Below, piece by piece: positions 27,301 to 42,300 of a stretch of DNA of 64,000 nucleotides. The notes under the pieces were generated by a model. It searched no databases and had not been told where the DNA came from. It saw nothing but the letters and a program-made list of their open reading frames with translations. The stretch covers positions 16,357,868 through 16,421,867 of the forward strand of contig OY978526.1 in the NCBI GenBank assembly GCA_963854835.1, read 5' to 3'. The stretch's first letter is position 1, and every line of letters begins with the position of its first letter. Made by a program: the position numbers and the translations under genes. The stretch comes from Megamerina dolium. Its lineage: Eukaryota; Arthropoda; Insecta; Diptera; Megamerinidae.

Positions 27301-30300
27301 CAGACAGTTTTAAAATGAAATTTATGTTTCAAATGACATTTGGAGAAAGTATTTCTACTAAATATATAGCGTATATCAGCCAAAAGCTACAGATTTATCA
27401 GATTTGTTAAGAATTTCACGCATGTTGAATGAGTTCAATGCAAAACACCTACATTTACGGAAGAAAGAATGAATTTTTATTGAAAATTGAAATTAATAAA
27501 TATTCTTTAATAGAAAAAATTGTTTTAAATAGCTAAGAATTGTTTAGAATTTATTTAATTATTTGTTTTTTTCTTATTATGTATATTTTTATATTATTAG
27601 AGGATTAAATAGAAATTGTTGCGCCAGCTGACATACTTCATTAGTGTACATGTAAACATTTTGCGGTGATTAAAATGATGATGACATTTTTCTTTTGTTG
27701 TTTTTCTTTCACACCTGAGAATCAGGAAGATAATATATACAATCTATTAATAACAGTGCATATTTCACATAGAGGACATCTATTGTCTCTATATGGCTAC
27801 CACACTACCAGATAACAATAATATTTGCAGTAATAATAAATACGAGTGTCACCATACAATTAATCTCATGAGATATGCATGAGGCTACATGTAGACTACG
27901 ATATACATATTTGAATAGGTAGTATTTAAATTTTTGTGTTGACCTTTACAACTATTCTTTTAATAGATATAATTTTATATGTGCATACCAACTAATTAAA
28001 GTAGTAATTTATTTATTTTTAACTAGAAAAGAAATAGATGCGAATACAAAATTCCTCATATAATATTTTATTGTTATATTTCATACAATGTACTTATTCC
28101 CTATGGTAGCACATCAATGTATAATTGTGTAGGCATCAAAGAAAAATTTCTACACCTTCTATTAGTGTTAAATTTAGCAAATATCATCATATTTTTTATT
28201 TCAACATATGGTATAGTATATGAAAAGAACTATATAATTTTCTTCAATTTAAAATTGTATAATCGATTTGTGAAACTAAAAGTCCTTCATGTACGTACCT
28301 ACTACCATATATTATATTTGGTTAAGGAAAACGAAAGATATTATTTTTATGCTTACTTCAAAGCTTTAGTTATCTTGCTGTATGGTAGCAGCTTATCATA
28401 GGTACCTTCTAATACTTTCCAAAATTTAATACTCACAACAGTAGTGGAAGAGAAACTCCGCCAAAGAGGCCTTGGGGGCGTATTATTAGGAAAGATTTGA
28501 CCCTCAAGGCAATTATACAAATCGATAAAAATTTTTGTCATTAAGATTTATTAAGTGAAACAAATAAATATGTGTTCAATTAAGTTCAGGCATAGTGAAA
28601 CCGATTCTAATGTTGTATTTGAATGGATTCTCGAGATTAATTATTGCAATATTAATTGGAAAAAAAATTTATAATATCCAAAAATCAATTTCTTTCCATA
28701 TTTTCACCTTCTTCAATTTTTCATTTTAAATTTTTATTATCTGCTTTAAATAAAAAAAAATTAAATTGTATAAATATGCGAAAAATTAAAATCAATTAAA
28801 TTTTTTACTTTTCTTTTTTATATTAAAATATTTCTAAGATCAAATTCAGCATTCCATAAAACGTATTTTAAAGAAATTATTTATTTCTCATAATACTGCT
28901 GGAATCAAATGTTTACTATATCTTGAAATCCAACACAAATTATTGAATTATTCTTCAAGAATAATTTCGTCTGCTTTAGATGAATCCGCTCTGAATACAA
29001 TACACTTTTAGAGAATAGTCCTTATTTTAGATTTAATGATCATCTCGGAAAATTTTCGTGGCCCTCAAATGAATGAATGCAATACACTTTGAGAAAATAA
29101 TTCTTTTCCGGAATGACCTTCAAATCTGAAATAAGGACAGCTTTATATTTCATTATTTTTATACGAAAATAGAAAAATAGACAAATGTACTTAAGTGAAT
29201 GAAATAGTCGTCAGTTAAGAACCACTCTGTGTGCATTGAATAAAATAAAATGATGACATCGTTAAGCGGATTAACATGTAATTGGTGAACTAACTCGGCC
29301 ATATCGATTGTATGGACAAATTTGTCTCAGCTAGAGAAGCATTCTATTAAAAACTGTTACTAAATTCAGAACTGGTACCCGTCGACATACGAAGAACGGT
29401 GAATCCCCTGTAATTCACCATCATTTCTTTTATTATTTCTACGCATCTAAACAGTAGCCACAACTCAATTAACTTATAGTATACGCATTATGTAAACATA
29501 ATGTACATTCACTTTCAATTAAATATATGGTTTGGCTCACCTAAACTTAATTACCTGTTTAGTTTGGTTTATGTATTAAATTTAATTACGACTAGTGTCA
29601 TGTACACGCTCATACAAACATACACTCACACACACACACACACACGCATAAGTAATATGCATATTTTAAACAATTTCGAATTGCCAATGGCATTTATTCA
29701 ATATTTTAGTCTCTCTCTCTCTCCATCTCTCACCATGTCTTTGCTCTCTTTTTCAAAGTAAAAACTTAAAAATTTATTTGGTATACTTTAAACATTAATT
29801 TCATAAACTTCACTATATGTATGTATAGTGCATTAGACCAATTTAATTCAAATAACTGCTCATAATTTGTATTATAATTTTCATCGACTGTTGAATTTTC
29901 CTTTATTAAAGTACTTCAAAGAGTAAAGTCTCAAAATTTGTTAAGAGCTTTAATTTTGTGAATAAAAATTGTGGAAGCTAGTGCTCTCAGTTATTGTTCA
30001 CTAATTGAATATGTCTAATATTACCAAAATTATCCCAACATAATATTTCAACCATGAGGCGTTCATCACTAATTATTTTATCAACCCACTCGAATTCACA
30101 AATAATCATTGTATTTGATACTTATCCATTGCTGTACATATATTTGTAAACAGACTATATAACTTTGTAATTATATCAATACAAATATATTAGTACATAA
30201 TAAAGGATTACATAGATTCCACAAGTAACATCATTTGTACAGTGTACGTAATTAACTTTAATTTATGTTTATCAGTGTCATTATTGGTTTTTATAAGTTT

Positions 30301-33300
30301 ATACTTACTTACTTTATAAACTAATGCTTAAACAACAAAAAAATGTGAACAAATTTTCAATTGAAGAGTCTTCGAATAGAATAATTTACGATGATGAGTA
30401 AATATAAATGATGAAAGTGTTTTATAAGTATGTAGAGTATATAGGCATGATTTAACAGGAATCTATTGTAATGCAGGAAATTAAATTTTACTATAAACAA
30501 TAGCCTTGAAATAAAAATACATGTAACGCGCTAGGCAATGTCATGAAAAGAGAATATCGAAAAATATAAAATCATATCATCCGTTAAAAGCCATTTATCC
30601 TAATAGGTGTAGGTGTTTATACTTATAGGGGAAACTGAGGAGAGTTGCAGCAAGTGCGAGATTTCACAATTGGCAAACATCATAGTTTTGGTACATAAGA
30701 GTATAAACTGGTGTCGACTCAAGGTCGAAATTCACACAATTCAGAGAAAAATCATCAAATAACGTCACAGCTGCTCAGAAATCACCTCTAGAGGGATAAA
30801 TGTATGACATAACCTCATTAATTTTTTACTCAACAATATTTCTTCTTAGCCTATCTATCCTGTATCTGTATCTGTATCCTTTATGGGCGCACCCCTATAA
30901 AATGAGCTTAAAAATAGGCAAATACAACCAAAACTGCCGAGGGATTGCTTCTATAAAGTTAAAATATATAGTCGATCTCCATTAATAGCTCCAAAACTGC
31001 CGAGGGATTACTTGTATAAAATTAAAATATGTGGTCGATCTTTACTTGAATATGCTTACCCTCTATCTCCATATTTTAGTGCAGCTCTCATACCAAATTG
31101 TTGTATATTATAAAATTGAATCACATGCCTTCACGGATGTCCCAAGAGGGATCGAGTCTATTACTGATCCACATTTATTTTTGCTTTCCAACAATACTTG
31201 TTAAGATAGTAACTCTCTATCCCCATCCCTTAAAGGGGCTCTCATACGAAATGCTCACTTCGAAACAAGCGCATTACTCTTTAGTGCAATCCTAATTGAA
31301 TGTAAGTAAGTGAATATTTTATTGTTATTGAAAAATGTGAATCACACCAATAATTGGAATAATAAACATTTTTAAGCTTCGATATATTACCAAGGACATT
31401 TTAAGAATTAATGTATTTGGTACAAAAAAATCTTACATATCTTTTAAAAACTTGAGTTTAAAAATCTACAATAATGCATTAATAGAAATAATAATTAGAA
31501 AAAAATATCCTGCAATGATCTTAATATTTGTTTACCTTATTAAATAAATATAATTAAATAATAAATTGAATGGCAATTCCTATTATCTAACTAACTCATT
31601 TAATAGCATTTTCTTTAAAATCTTAAGCATAAAACAGTAAAATTTTATTTCCTTCATTCAACACATTTTTTGAATTGTCCTTAATTTTAACTGAAACCCC
31701 GTTGAAGTCACTCCAGTCCCTCCCCTATGTTGTATTCATAAGCGTCATGCAGTGATAGGTACTCATAATAGTACCATATGATGGATGCTCAATTCCATAA
31801 TACTTCTATAGAATATGCTAACACATTTCTGCATGCCAGATGATACTAACTTTTTTACCTGAAATCACAGCAAAAGACTGAACGAGGGAGAAAGTGATTT
31901 GATTGTTTTAATGAATGCGTACGCATTCGTATGTGTTTGGTGCAAAGTTGAAAAACAAGCATCGCATAAATTAATTATGCTTCTTTTGGAATCGCTTACG
32001 CTTTATCGCCCGCGTAAGTCTTTATTCAATTTTCAGTTAAATACTACCACTATTGGTAATGGTATTCTTGTGTTTACATCAAATTAAAATGATGTTTGCC
32101 AATGATTTGCTCATTGCTTGTTCTTCTTGAGGCACTTTTGCATAGAGGAAGCTTCTGCAGCATTAATGGCAAATGATGAATATTTATTCAAAATATCTAC
32201 CTACAAAATGTATTTAAGTTAAGTAACAGGTGATAATAGTTAGGTGAGAGATGAATGTGAACGATGTTAATGTTGATTAAAAACTAATTCTATTAGAGAT
32301 GCTTTACGACTATATATAATTATATTTGTGCTAACTAACATAAAAGTGTACCGTAATGCTAGAGTCGACATGACTGACATTTACGAACATATACATATCA
32401 TATTATAATGCTCTGTTAATCACTGAAGTTGACTGAATGTTGCATGCCTACTTAATTATTCACATCAAATATTTTCATAAAATTTTAATTACAATTTAAA
32501 TGACTTTGATAAACTTGATTTTACTCGTACTCTTGCATAAATATGATTTAATATTTAATTTGAATATGTAGGTTTTTTTTTCGAATAATTGCAAATGTAT
32601 AAGCTTCCGATTTGAATTAAAAATACAATTAAGTGATATATAAAGCAAATAATATGATATTTAAACGATCCATATCATTCATGCTACAAAATGTTTTAAT
32701 AATTACAATTAAAGACAATTTTTATTACAATCCAATACTACTTACATATGCTCATCGCCACTATCGTGTTGTACACTAATTAAAAATAAAATCCAATAAA
32801 ATGGCAAAGTGTTTTAATCTCATAGTCAACACAATATGATGACGGTGGCAGGCATGATGGCAGGCAATAGGTTAGTCTAGAGGTTCGCCAGAATGAATTT
32901 GCATAAATGTCAAGTACAGTTAATGTTTACACAGGCGTGCGTTTGTGTTTTTTCTTTTCCCTTTCTCTCTCTCTCTCTCTCACTCTGTACACACACATTT
33001 TAAAACCATTGTTTCTAGTACATATGCAACAACACAGTTAACAGCAGCCGTAGAGTTGGGATTTTAATAAATTTTTAGTGATTTAACTTGTTTGTAATAA
33101 AAAAAAAAATAAAAGGTGTCAACCGAATAGTACGCTTGACTGATGCAATAAACAATAAACAATAAATCCTTTTTCATGTTTTCAATAGAATTTATTAAAT
33201 ATATTTGTATGTGCACTTTTTGTGCATTTTTGAATTTATAAACTGAAAAATTTTTTTTAATTTTTCTTTATATTTTCTATCTCACTTTCACTCAGTCTCC

Positions 33301-36300
33301 CTGTGTTTTGCAAATGGGCACTAAATTCCTTTTGTGTTTAAATAAACTGAAACCCTTAAATGCAAGAAATAAAAATTCTCCTGAATTGATACAATGGAAT
33401 ATGTAAAATAGAACGACATGCAATTGTCGGAGTAGCATTCAAGTATGTATGCATTCGACGACACAATTACTTTTATTTTCACCAACCTCCATACTCTAAG
33501 AGAATGAAAAGTTAAGGTGAAAACAAACAAATCTGTGTAAATGACATTTCCATAAGCTTTCACATACACACATACATGTGTATATACACAAAGAATTCAT
33601 TCTACTTATTGTACATAATGCACATTTTGCCTGTTTACATATATATACCTATTTACATATATGTATGTGCATTAGGCTAGTCCGTATGTTTTTTCTTTTT
33701 TTCGTGCATCAAATTTTGACTGTACTCTCTCTCTCTCTCTCTCTCTCTGTGCAATAAAGAAGGAAAAACGTAGGAAATGTGACTGTGACTCTCTCTCTCT
33801 CTCTCTCTCTCTGTGCAATAAAGAAGGAAAAACATAGGAAATGTGCTATTTCCGATGCAACTAGGTTAGGTTAGGTTATTGTTGCTGCCCTCTCCCTAAG
33901 AGGACACAATTAGACCGGAAAGACCCATTGCGATACCACCAAGCTTCTTTTCCAATAATGTTGTGCGTGTTAAATTTTTACAGCACTAGAAGGGTCCTAC
34001 TTATATTAGCCGGTTCCGAACAGCACAACCCTTGTGACATCACTTTAACTTAGTTTTGTCACAGAGCTCTTTTAAGAAGCATTTACGGGAAATTGTTACT
34101 GCCGGAAAAATTGCCAATTCTTGCCAACTGTTCAAAAGAAAAATATTTTCAATATTAAATTTTGCTATGCTTCAGCCGAAGATTGAACCCACGACAGATC
34201 AGAACGCCAATGCACAGAGCTACGGCACCCACTAAGGTCCACTCTAATATATATTTGTGCATTTACTTACAAATATTCAACATATGTACTCATTAGGCAG
34301 TATTCAGCTCTGCATTAGAATGGTTCATATTGTAAAAATTAATTTTAAGCTTCTACAACCAATAGAAAAGCATCAATGTTATAGAGGAGACCCGACTAAG
34401 AGGCATATATGTTATACGACATTTCAATATATATTAAGATATTAATTTGCAAAAGCTTTTTTAAAGAAAACCCCAGAAATGTTAACCCTTCTGTGCCATT
34501 CTTCATTGTTCATATCGAAAATAAAGTACAGAGTACAGAGTTTAAGCTATTTAATAGTTGACTACCATTCTTGTATATTATGACTATTTTTATAGCTTAC
34601 ATATTTTTTGTTATCAATATAAATAGCAAATGTACAATTCATATCAACATCAAACAGATGCTCTCTTATTTCTTTTGTCCCATGTCTAAGTACCATCATA
34701 CAAATACTTGTTTATATATATATTTTAAATGGGTATGTTGTTCATTTGTATGTATAAAACCCAACTTAAACTCAATACTATTTATATCCTCTTGAGTAAT
34801 AATATGAACTTATCGATCTGTAGGCAATTTTCAATTTAATCGCTTCGTTCTTTCCTTTCTTGTTTTTTTGTTTTTACTCAGTACTCAGTGTTAAAAATAA
34901 TTTCACTTTCATTCATTGAGAGGAGCATAGAGCAAAGGCAAAAGGATGTAGAAGAACTAACATAAAACACAAAACGTGTCAATATGGAAATTGTTATTAG
35001 CAATATGCAAGTATACGAACAAGCATCATTCCCATTCAAATGGGAGATAAAAATTCTGCTGAAATCATTCTTCATCTCGGGCTCTCTTTCTCTTATCATC
35101 ATCTACGAGTATACTATATAAGAATAACTGCAAACTATATCTATGAATACAAATAGCTACATAAATTGCTATTAGATAGCAGGAATATGGAGAAACTATG
35201 GTACAATTATTGATTTACTACTACAATACCTGTTACATATACGAGTATAATCATAATAAATATGTACATTAAACACGAACATATTGCTAATGTTGATGAT
35301 GATGATGATTATGATGATGGAAAAAATTGTTAAGTATTGGTACCAGTGACATATACATATTTGCCTATTCTATAAAGCACACGTGGTTGCTTGTTTGTGT
35401 TAAAAGAAGACACAAAAGCGTTTAAAATATCCATAAACCCATTTTGCATGGGTGTAGGTGTATAAATATATGCATTTATTATATGAAGCCAACATATACA
35501 TATACAAGCACACTTCACCCATTCACTTATTATTACACGTACAATCAGTGTATTATTGCAAAGTTAATCAAGTGAAAAATTCAATAATTTACGTAGAACA
35601 TTGAATCAAAGCTATACGTTTAATAAGTAAGCTTGGGCTTATTCTGATGATCTGAAATTTCAACTGGCGCTCAAATGGTTGATTAAAAATCAATAATATT
35701 AAATACATCCACACGAGTTCTTGTAAAAAAAAAGCAATGTAACTGCAAAAATATCAATCATCAAATTCAAATACATTGATTTTTTTTTATTATTTTTTTA
35801 TGTGTGTTCATAATATGATAAATAAATAGCAATAGCAATAGGAAAATAACCAAAACAGATTAGCAATTCAAATTGAGTTACGAATATTTGGGCCTTTTTT
35901 TTTTTCTTTTTCATCTATTCGTTCATTCAATTTTCTACTTTTACTGTTTCACTTGGAATTTTATCACTCTGTTGCAAGCAATATTAATTTATAGGAGATT
36001 GTACCATTAATTGGTAGAGTAGATATCTTGGAAATGGTCTGTCGAAGAAATAAGAGTAAGATGGTATTGGAGAGGTGACCTTCTGACGTAATTTTTTTCC
36101 AAAGATAATCACAAGTTTTGTAAGGAAAATTGTAGAATAAATAACAAATGCTTTTAAAAGCAGACAATTATTTGACAGGGAGCCCTGGTTTTCATCACAT
36201 TCCTTCTAAATCTCAAATTTATCTATTCACTGGTAAAAATAATATGTTAGTACATAAAAGCAGACAGACATGACAAAATCGGCTTGAATGGTGATTCTGG

Positions 36301-39300
36301 TGGATGAATTAAACGTGAATTAAAGTCGAAGTGTTTTTGCAATAAAATCAAAAATATATAAAAAAAACTTTTAAGTCAATTATACTAATGCTGAACATAA
36401 AACGTATCGATTAATTTTCGATATTATTGCAAAAAGACTGCAATAAAATCGAACCAAAAATGTATGGATTTAGATTTTCGTTATTATTGCAAAAAAAATC
36501 AAATAATGTCGAACAAAGGAAAATGTAGATTTCAATTTTCGATGATATTGCTTAAATTATTGCAAAAATGTTCATTACAATTTCGAAAAAATTTTTCGTA
36601 CATTGAAAAAAATTTCGATATTAATGCGCAAATTTTTCGACATTAATGTTACTACATTTTGAACAACAACAATGTTACAACATTTTGAACAATATAATAT
36701 ATCTGTGGCAACATTTTGAATTAATGGAACAAAATTTTGAGGAGAACATTTTTAAGTTTCTGAGTGAAATCGTAAAATCATCATGAACTTGGCGGTTGAG
36801 ACTATAGACAGTTCCCAGACAGACAGACAGACAGACCGTATTGCAGATTGCCCATTTTTAATTTAGAGCTTAATTTTGAATATGAATACTATATTAAAAA
36901 AAAAATTTTTTTAATGTTAATAATATTGTAACGTCCATAGTGAGGTTCGAAAGCAAACATTCGTAAGTCTGACATTGTCCTAACATATCAGCAGTTCCCA
37001 ACCATCCGACAAACCTTATTACATATGCTTAGACGCATATTTTTTAGACGATACATAGGTATAGGTACATCTTCATGAAGAAGAAATAACCAACATGGGA
37101 TTCAAAAGGAAATTGAATGCCAACCAACTAAACAATCATCCAGTCTGCTATTCAGACATTCTCATATCGACGCATTTGATATTAAAATTAATACATATAA
37201 ATATATGTACAGTGAAGGATGCGTTAAAACAGACGTCGTTATAACAACAACATCAATATTGTAAAACCTATGAAATCTGCGTTTAAATGCAAAATCAAAA
37301 TTAAATTGTAGATTATTCGATTCATTTGCTGTACGAGCCGCAGCACTGTTGTCGTTATGCCTATGCTGAGGGTTGTTATTATGTTGGTGATGGTGATGGT
37401 AATTTTCTTATGTTGCTTTATTCTATTTGCTTTAGCTTGTATGTATGTACATACGATATGTAAGTCCACCCTCTTCTTCTATTTGAAGTTGTCGATTTCT
37501 TCCGTCATATTTTTGGGTTAGCTTCTTTCGCGTATTTTACACGATTTCATTTATTGATATTTCTATGATTTTATTGCCTTTCCTTTCCTCTTTCCCTTTG
37601 CTCTGTGCAGATTTTCAAATTTCCTTTGATCCTTCAATTTGGAAAATATTTATCTTCATTCGGAAGCTACTCAATGGCACAGATATAATTCTATTGAAGA
37701 GAAATTGATTCTATTTTTGATTAATGGACACAGTTTGCTTAAACTTATCTATGTGGCAATTATTAATTAGAGTGTGTGAATCTAAAAGTATTTGTTACGT
37801 TATTATGATGCTTTATTCTAAGAATATATTTCTGCTAAGGAGACTGACCATGTACTATGGTATAAAGCAGAGTATGATTTCAAGGAAATCCATTATTTTT
37901 TATACAATTATGGAACTTAAAGAAATATAGATGTAGTCACTTAGTAATCTTATAGAAATTTGTTTCAACGAATATTTCAAAATATATTCAAAACCTCTAC
38001 TTACACTGATAGCCATCAAATAATAACACCACCACATATTTATATGTCGTTTATACTTGTCTTTTATATAATAGCCCTTTTTGATTTGCAATTTAAACAA
38101 CAACAACAAAATAAATTATATTTCAACCACATATTTTTATTATTTCTCTGTCTTCTTTTCCCTTCTTACAGAAATCGAAGCCGTTGAAGCGTGTAAATGG
38201 CTACGTGCTGCAGGTTTTCCGCAATATGCACAAATGTATGAAGGTGAGTGCGTATAAACCAATATTATTTTTATTCAGTTTAAACTCCAAATAACAAAAA
38301 GAAATATTAACAAAATTCATGTAGTTACATACAGAGTAGCTATGTCATAACGATGCTGATGCTACAGTAAGATAAAGAAAGAGAATAATTGCGATTGCAA
38401 AACTAAAAACATTTATTGGCTCGATCATTACAAAATATGTAAAAGGTGTATTTTAGAGTCTCGTGAATACTTTACTTTTATGATTAAGTCAGTCAAGGAA
38501 GTCGAAAAGTCTTGGATGCCAAGTTTTGTCTGTACTCGGGCTTTGGTTATGTAAAGAGACTAATAGCATAGCTCAGAATTTTATTTCAATAATTGAGGGT
38601 GGATCTTCGAAGCTTCATTCATTCATTTTATGTTCGACTTAATGGAACATCTCGATCAATTGTCCGTTTCGAATCCTTTGATATACTTTTATTGGTAATA
38701 TAAGTATCTTGAATATACACGGCGTTGTTCGACGATTTAGATGCTAATCTTTACCGAACTGTCTCCATTATGTGGCCGCAAATACTCAGAAAAAAAAGTT
38801 GATTATCTAATCTCCAGATTGCGTCATATTCAGGCCAGCTACAATTATACTCAAAAATTAATTAGAGTAAAAATGTGTATTTATTCCAAATCGAAATAAG
38901 AAGACTATGCAAGCAAAAATAAACACCCTACATATATTGCGCGTTACACTGCACGTCCATATGAAACATGTTACTATAAATTTTTGACACCACATAATTG
39001 ATGGGCGCAAAAAAAAACCAACCACTGAATGATACACCGACACACAACTGAGGAATAAGTGCGAATTGCAAAAGGGTTTTGGGTACAAATCGAAACCTTT
39101 TCTTCTTCAACTACTTATTTTTTTCTTAACTTCATTATTAACGCTAATTCTGCTGCATTCTACCAGTAATGATGCTGCACTTTGTCTGTGCAATGTCAGA
39201 AGCAGTAGCATCTTTTTTTTTGTTTGCCAACTTTCACTTTCCTTCGAAGAGGTTGGCTTTTGCTGTTGACTACTTGTTGCTAATTTTCTGGACCCAATTT

Positions 39301-42300
39301 GTTTGCTTTTTTTCTGAAATTTTTTATTTGTTTTATATCTCGTGTTCATTAATTCAAACAAAAAATATATAAGGTATACCTACCTACTTTGTATGTAATT
39401 TTTCATTGCTAACAATTTAGTAGTGCGTATACATGGTAGCTGCATCTTCACAGTATGCACTGCAATGCAAATTATCTGCAAAGCAGAACAAAAATCGATG
39501 TGATATGAATGAAACGATAACAATATATTATTGCTAAAGAAAGTGAAAATAATGATATTATTACTACTACTAGTTGTTGGCCGTTTTATTTATTATAATT
39601 AAGCCACATTGTAGGATTGAGTGTTACAACTCCGCTCTTATTATCAATGTTTTGGGCTTCCATGAACGTTGCTTGAGAGTTTTGTACTTTTATATAAAAA
39701 GAATGATATTGTGCAGTAGAAGAAATACACATTTGTATAAGAATTTATATTTATAATTTTATTGCGGGGTTCGTCTACCTCGGACAAGTTGCATTTTATC
39801 GCTAACCTAAAAATTTTATGAAAATTAAAACATGCATTAAGATATCGCCTCTAGATGTGAAAAATCTATGACTGAACCTCACTAATTTCTTCTACTCAAC
39901 ATTTTTGCCGAACATACTTATGCTCTATATCTACTCCTTAAAGGGGCTCCCATTCAAAATTGAGGATTTTTATAAAATTTTCTCCAATTTCTTACCAGAG
40001 TGCCACCAGAGGGATGCAATATGTGACCAACTGAATTTTTACCATTCAATATTTTTTCTCCCTATTTTTCATTCTTAGAAAGGCTGCCCTACAAAATTAA
40101 TTTAAAAGTACCTGACAATCTGACAAATAGCTTTTCCCCAAATAAACTCACGCCCTTTTCACTTCTTAGATGGGCGCCCCTACATATTTGATGTTTTTCT
40201 GTTCAACCTCAGCGTAAAAAATATTATGAATGAATGAAAATTCTTATAAATTTTCTTTGTAATGAAATTTCAAAGCGGTATTTTCATCTATTCTTATCAG
40301 ATCATGTGTTTTTTTTTTTTTCGTTGTACAAATTTATTTATTTTACATATTTTATCCAAAAAGTGTAAGTGTTTAATTTTGGGTTAATTCGACAAGCTAT
40401 TTCAAACAGCGGAAATTTCAATGTGAAAGAAATTATTCATAAATCGTTAAAATATATTTCCATATTGTTATGAATATCACTTTCAATTAGCATTTATTTA
40501 TGTCATTAAGCAAAACATCCACTAACGTCACAATTCAATAATTTCAAATTTGCAATCTTTTAGCACTCTGGCATCATACACACAAATTACTTGTATTATG
40601 ACGTATTTTCTATTTTTTTTTATTATAAAAATTTTTTGCGATGCACTGAATTGAACATAAAATCATCATGATCGATCAGATCGGAAATTAAATTTTTATA
40701 ATTAAATTTTTTTTTTTTTTGCTTGCTTTTCTTTCATGAGAAATTTGTACAAAATGTCACGCGTGGCCTAACTTGTATGGACGTAAATTGAAAATCAATA
40801 TCAATAAAACGCCTTAATAATTGAGAACGTGATCACATGTTACCAAATATTATATATATAGTATAAGTATTATACCATAGGTAATGTCCAAATAAATTTG
40901 GCCAAAAATAAGTATGTGTAAATATACACAACATTATATTAAACTAACCACAAAATATCGCAAGCTAAGTTAAATGACCTCTTATTGTTTGTTTTGTGTT
41001 TATTTTGCTACTCAAAAAGTTGCAAAGAACTTTAAATATTTTTAAAAGACTCAGAGATGATCGGGGAGGCGAAAAACAAGATTTAAATTCTTAACACCAG
41101 CATCATTAAGCACATTTGAAGTAGGTAGGTAGGTGTATACATAAAACATGGAATCCCAAAAATGAGCATAAAGAAGAAGATGAAGAAATTAAAGCAAAAG
41201 TTTTTCTGTATTTATGATATCCAGCCAACCAACCAGCCAGCCTTAACTTGATATTCTATTTGTAATCAAGCTGAACCACAAGAACAGCAACATATAAGTG
41301 AACGTACGACTAAGTTCATAATATGCATATGTGTATATATTTTGATACATACACACACACACATACGCAAATACATATTCTTTAAATGCAATCCTTTGAA
41401 ATTCGTTAAGCTTAAATTGTGGAGTATTTAAAGGAGGGTATTCTACTTCAAGTTGAAATGAAAACGAAAGAACAAACGAATGTATGAAAATGAAAACGAA
41501 ATCAAACAAGCTCATACACGCAAATTTGTATTGTTTAAGAGCTAATAATTTTTTTTGTTTTTTTTTTTTTTTTGCTTCAATCCTTTGCACGATCATCTTA
41601 TTTTATGGCATGTGGACAAACATAATTTAGAATTTGGGAATTTGTTTTTTTTTTGTTTGTTTTGTTCTTCACTTCATATGCTGCGTTTATTATTGTTGTT
41701 GTGTGCCGCTTTTATATTGTTATTTACCACATTGTTTGATTACACGATTCCCTCTTTTGCATTTTTTTTTTATTGGTTCTTCTTTTTGGTACGCTTGCCG
41801 ATATCACTACAATATGTAGCACTTATAAATGGTAAAAGGTACAAAGACCTTATTAATTTGTTTGCTTTAAAAGGATATTACACGTTACTTGCATTCTTTT
41901 GGTTTGCTCATTGTTTTGATTTTACGTTGTTGTTTTTTTTTTTTGTACGAGCGAGGGACCACCTTTAGGAATTCCATGAATTTTTTCGCTTCTTTAAATA
42001 AGTGAAAATAAAATATTTCTGTGTGAGAACGAAAAACTATTTTAATTGATATACTGATTGATATACTTTACCTACGTACTCATATACATATGTATTTAGA
42101 ATATATGAAAGCAGTATTAAAGGAACAGAAGCTGGAATGAGTAGAAGACATGTCATCATAAAATGGTTTGAGATGGTTATGAGCTGTTGAATAATCATCA
42201 GCCGTGATGAAATTCCAAAATGATCCCATTAAAAACAAAATGATGTTTCCTCAACCCTTTTTTTTTTTGTGAGCATATGTAATTACATAGCGGCATCAAC

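Larger units (their letters stand above)
17756..38171 (+). other. 20.4-kb intron of cv-c containing an internal promoter
   Basis: This intron separates the long-form N-terminal exons from the shared SAM/GAP/START exons. It contains family-1 repeats (19140-19900), a candidate alternative last exon (20268-20362), (TGA)14 (21096-21137), a mariner relic (22480-23060) with a SINE 3' half (23068-23258), trinucleotide tracts at 23.8 and 24.3 kb, the alternative first exon (24950-25079), a small SINE remnant (28398-28485), family-2 repeats (30770-31300), a 64-bp tandem duplication (33718-33846) and a SINE on the minus strand (33944-34232). A minus-strand ORF of 82 codons at 26088-26336 was not recognised. 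The stretches 25090-28390, 28490-30760, 31300-33700 and 34240-38170 otherwise show only AT-rich simple sequence. Confidence 0.8.

Noticed and set aside
32235..32255. Ratchet-like CAGGTGAT and TAGGTGAGA words
   Set aside because: No pyrimidine tract precedes them, so acceptor function is unlikely.
36817..36840. Short direct repeats of CAGA as a CRISPR-like or regulatory array
   Set aside because: It is a simple tetranucleotide run in a fly intron; no spacers.
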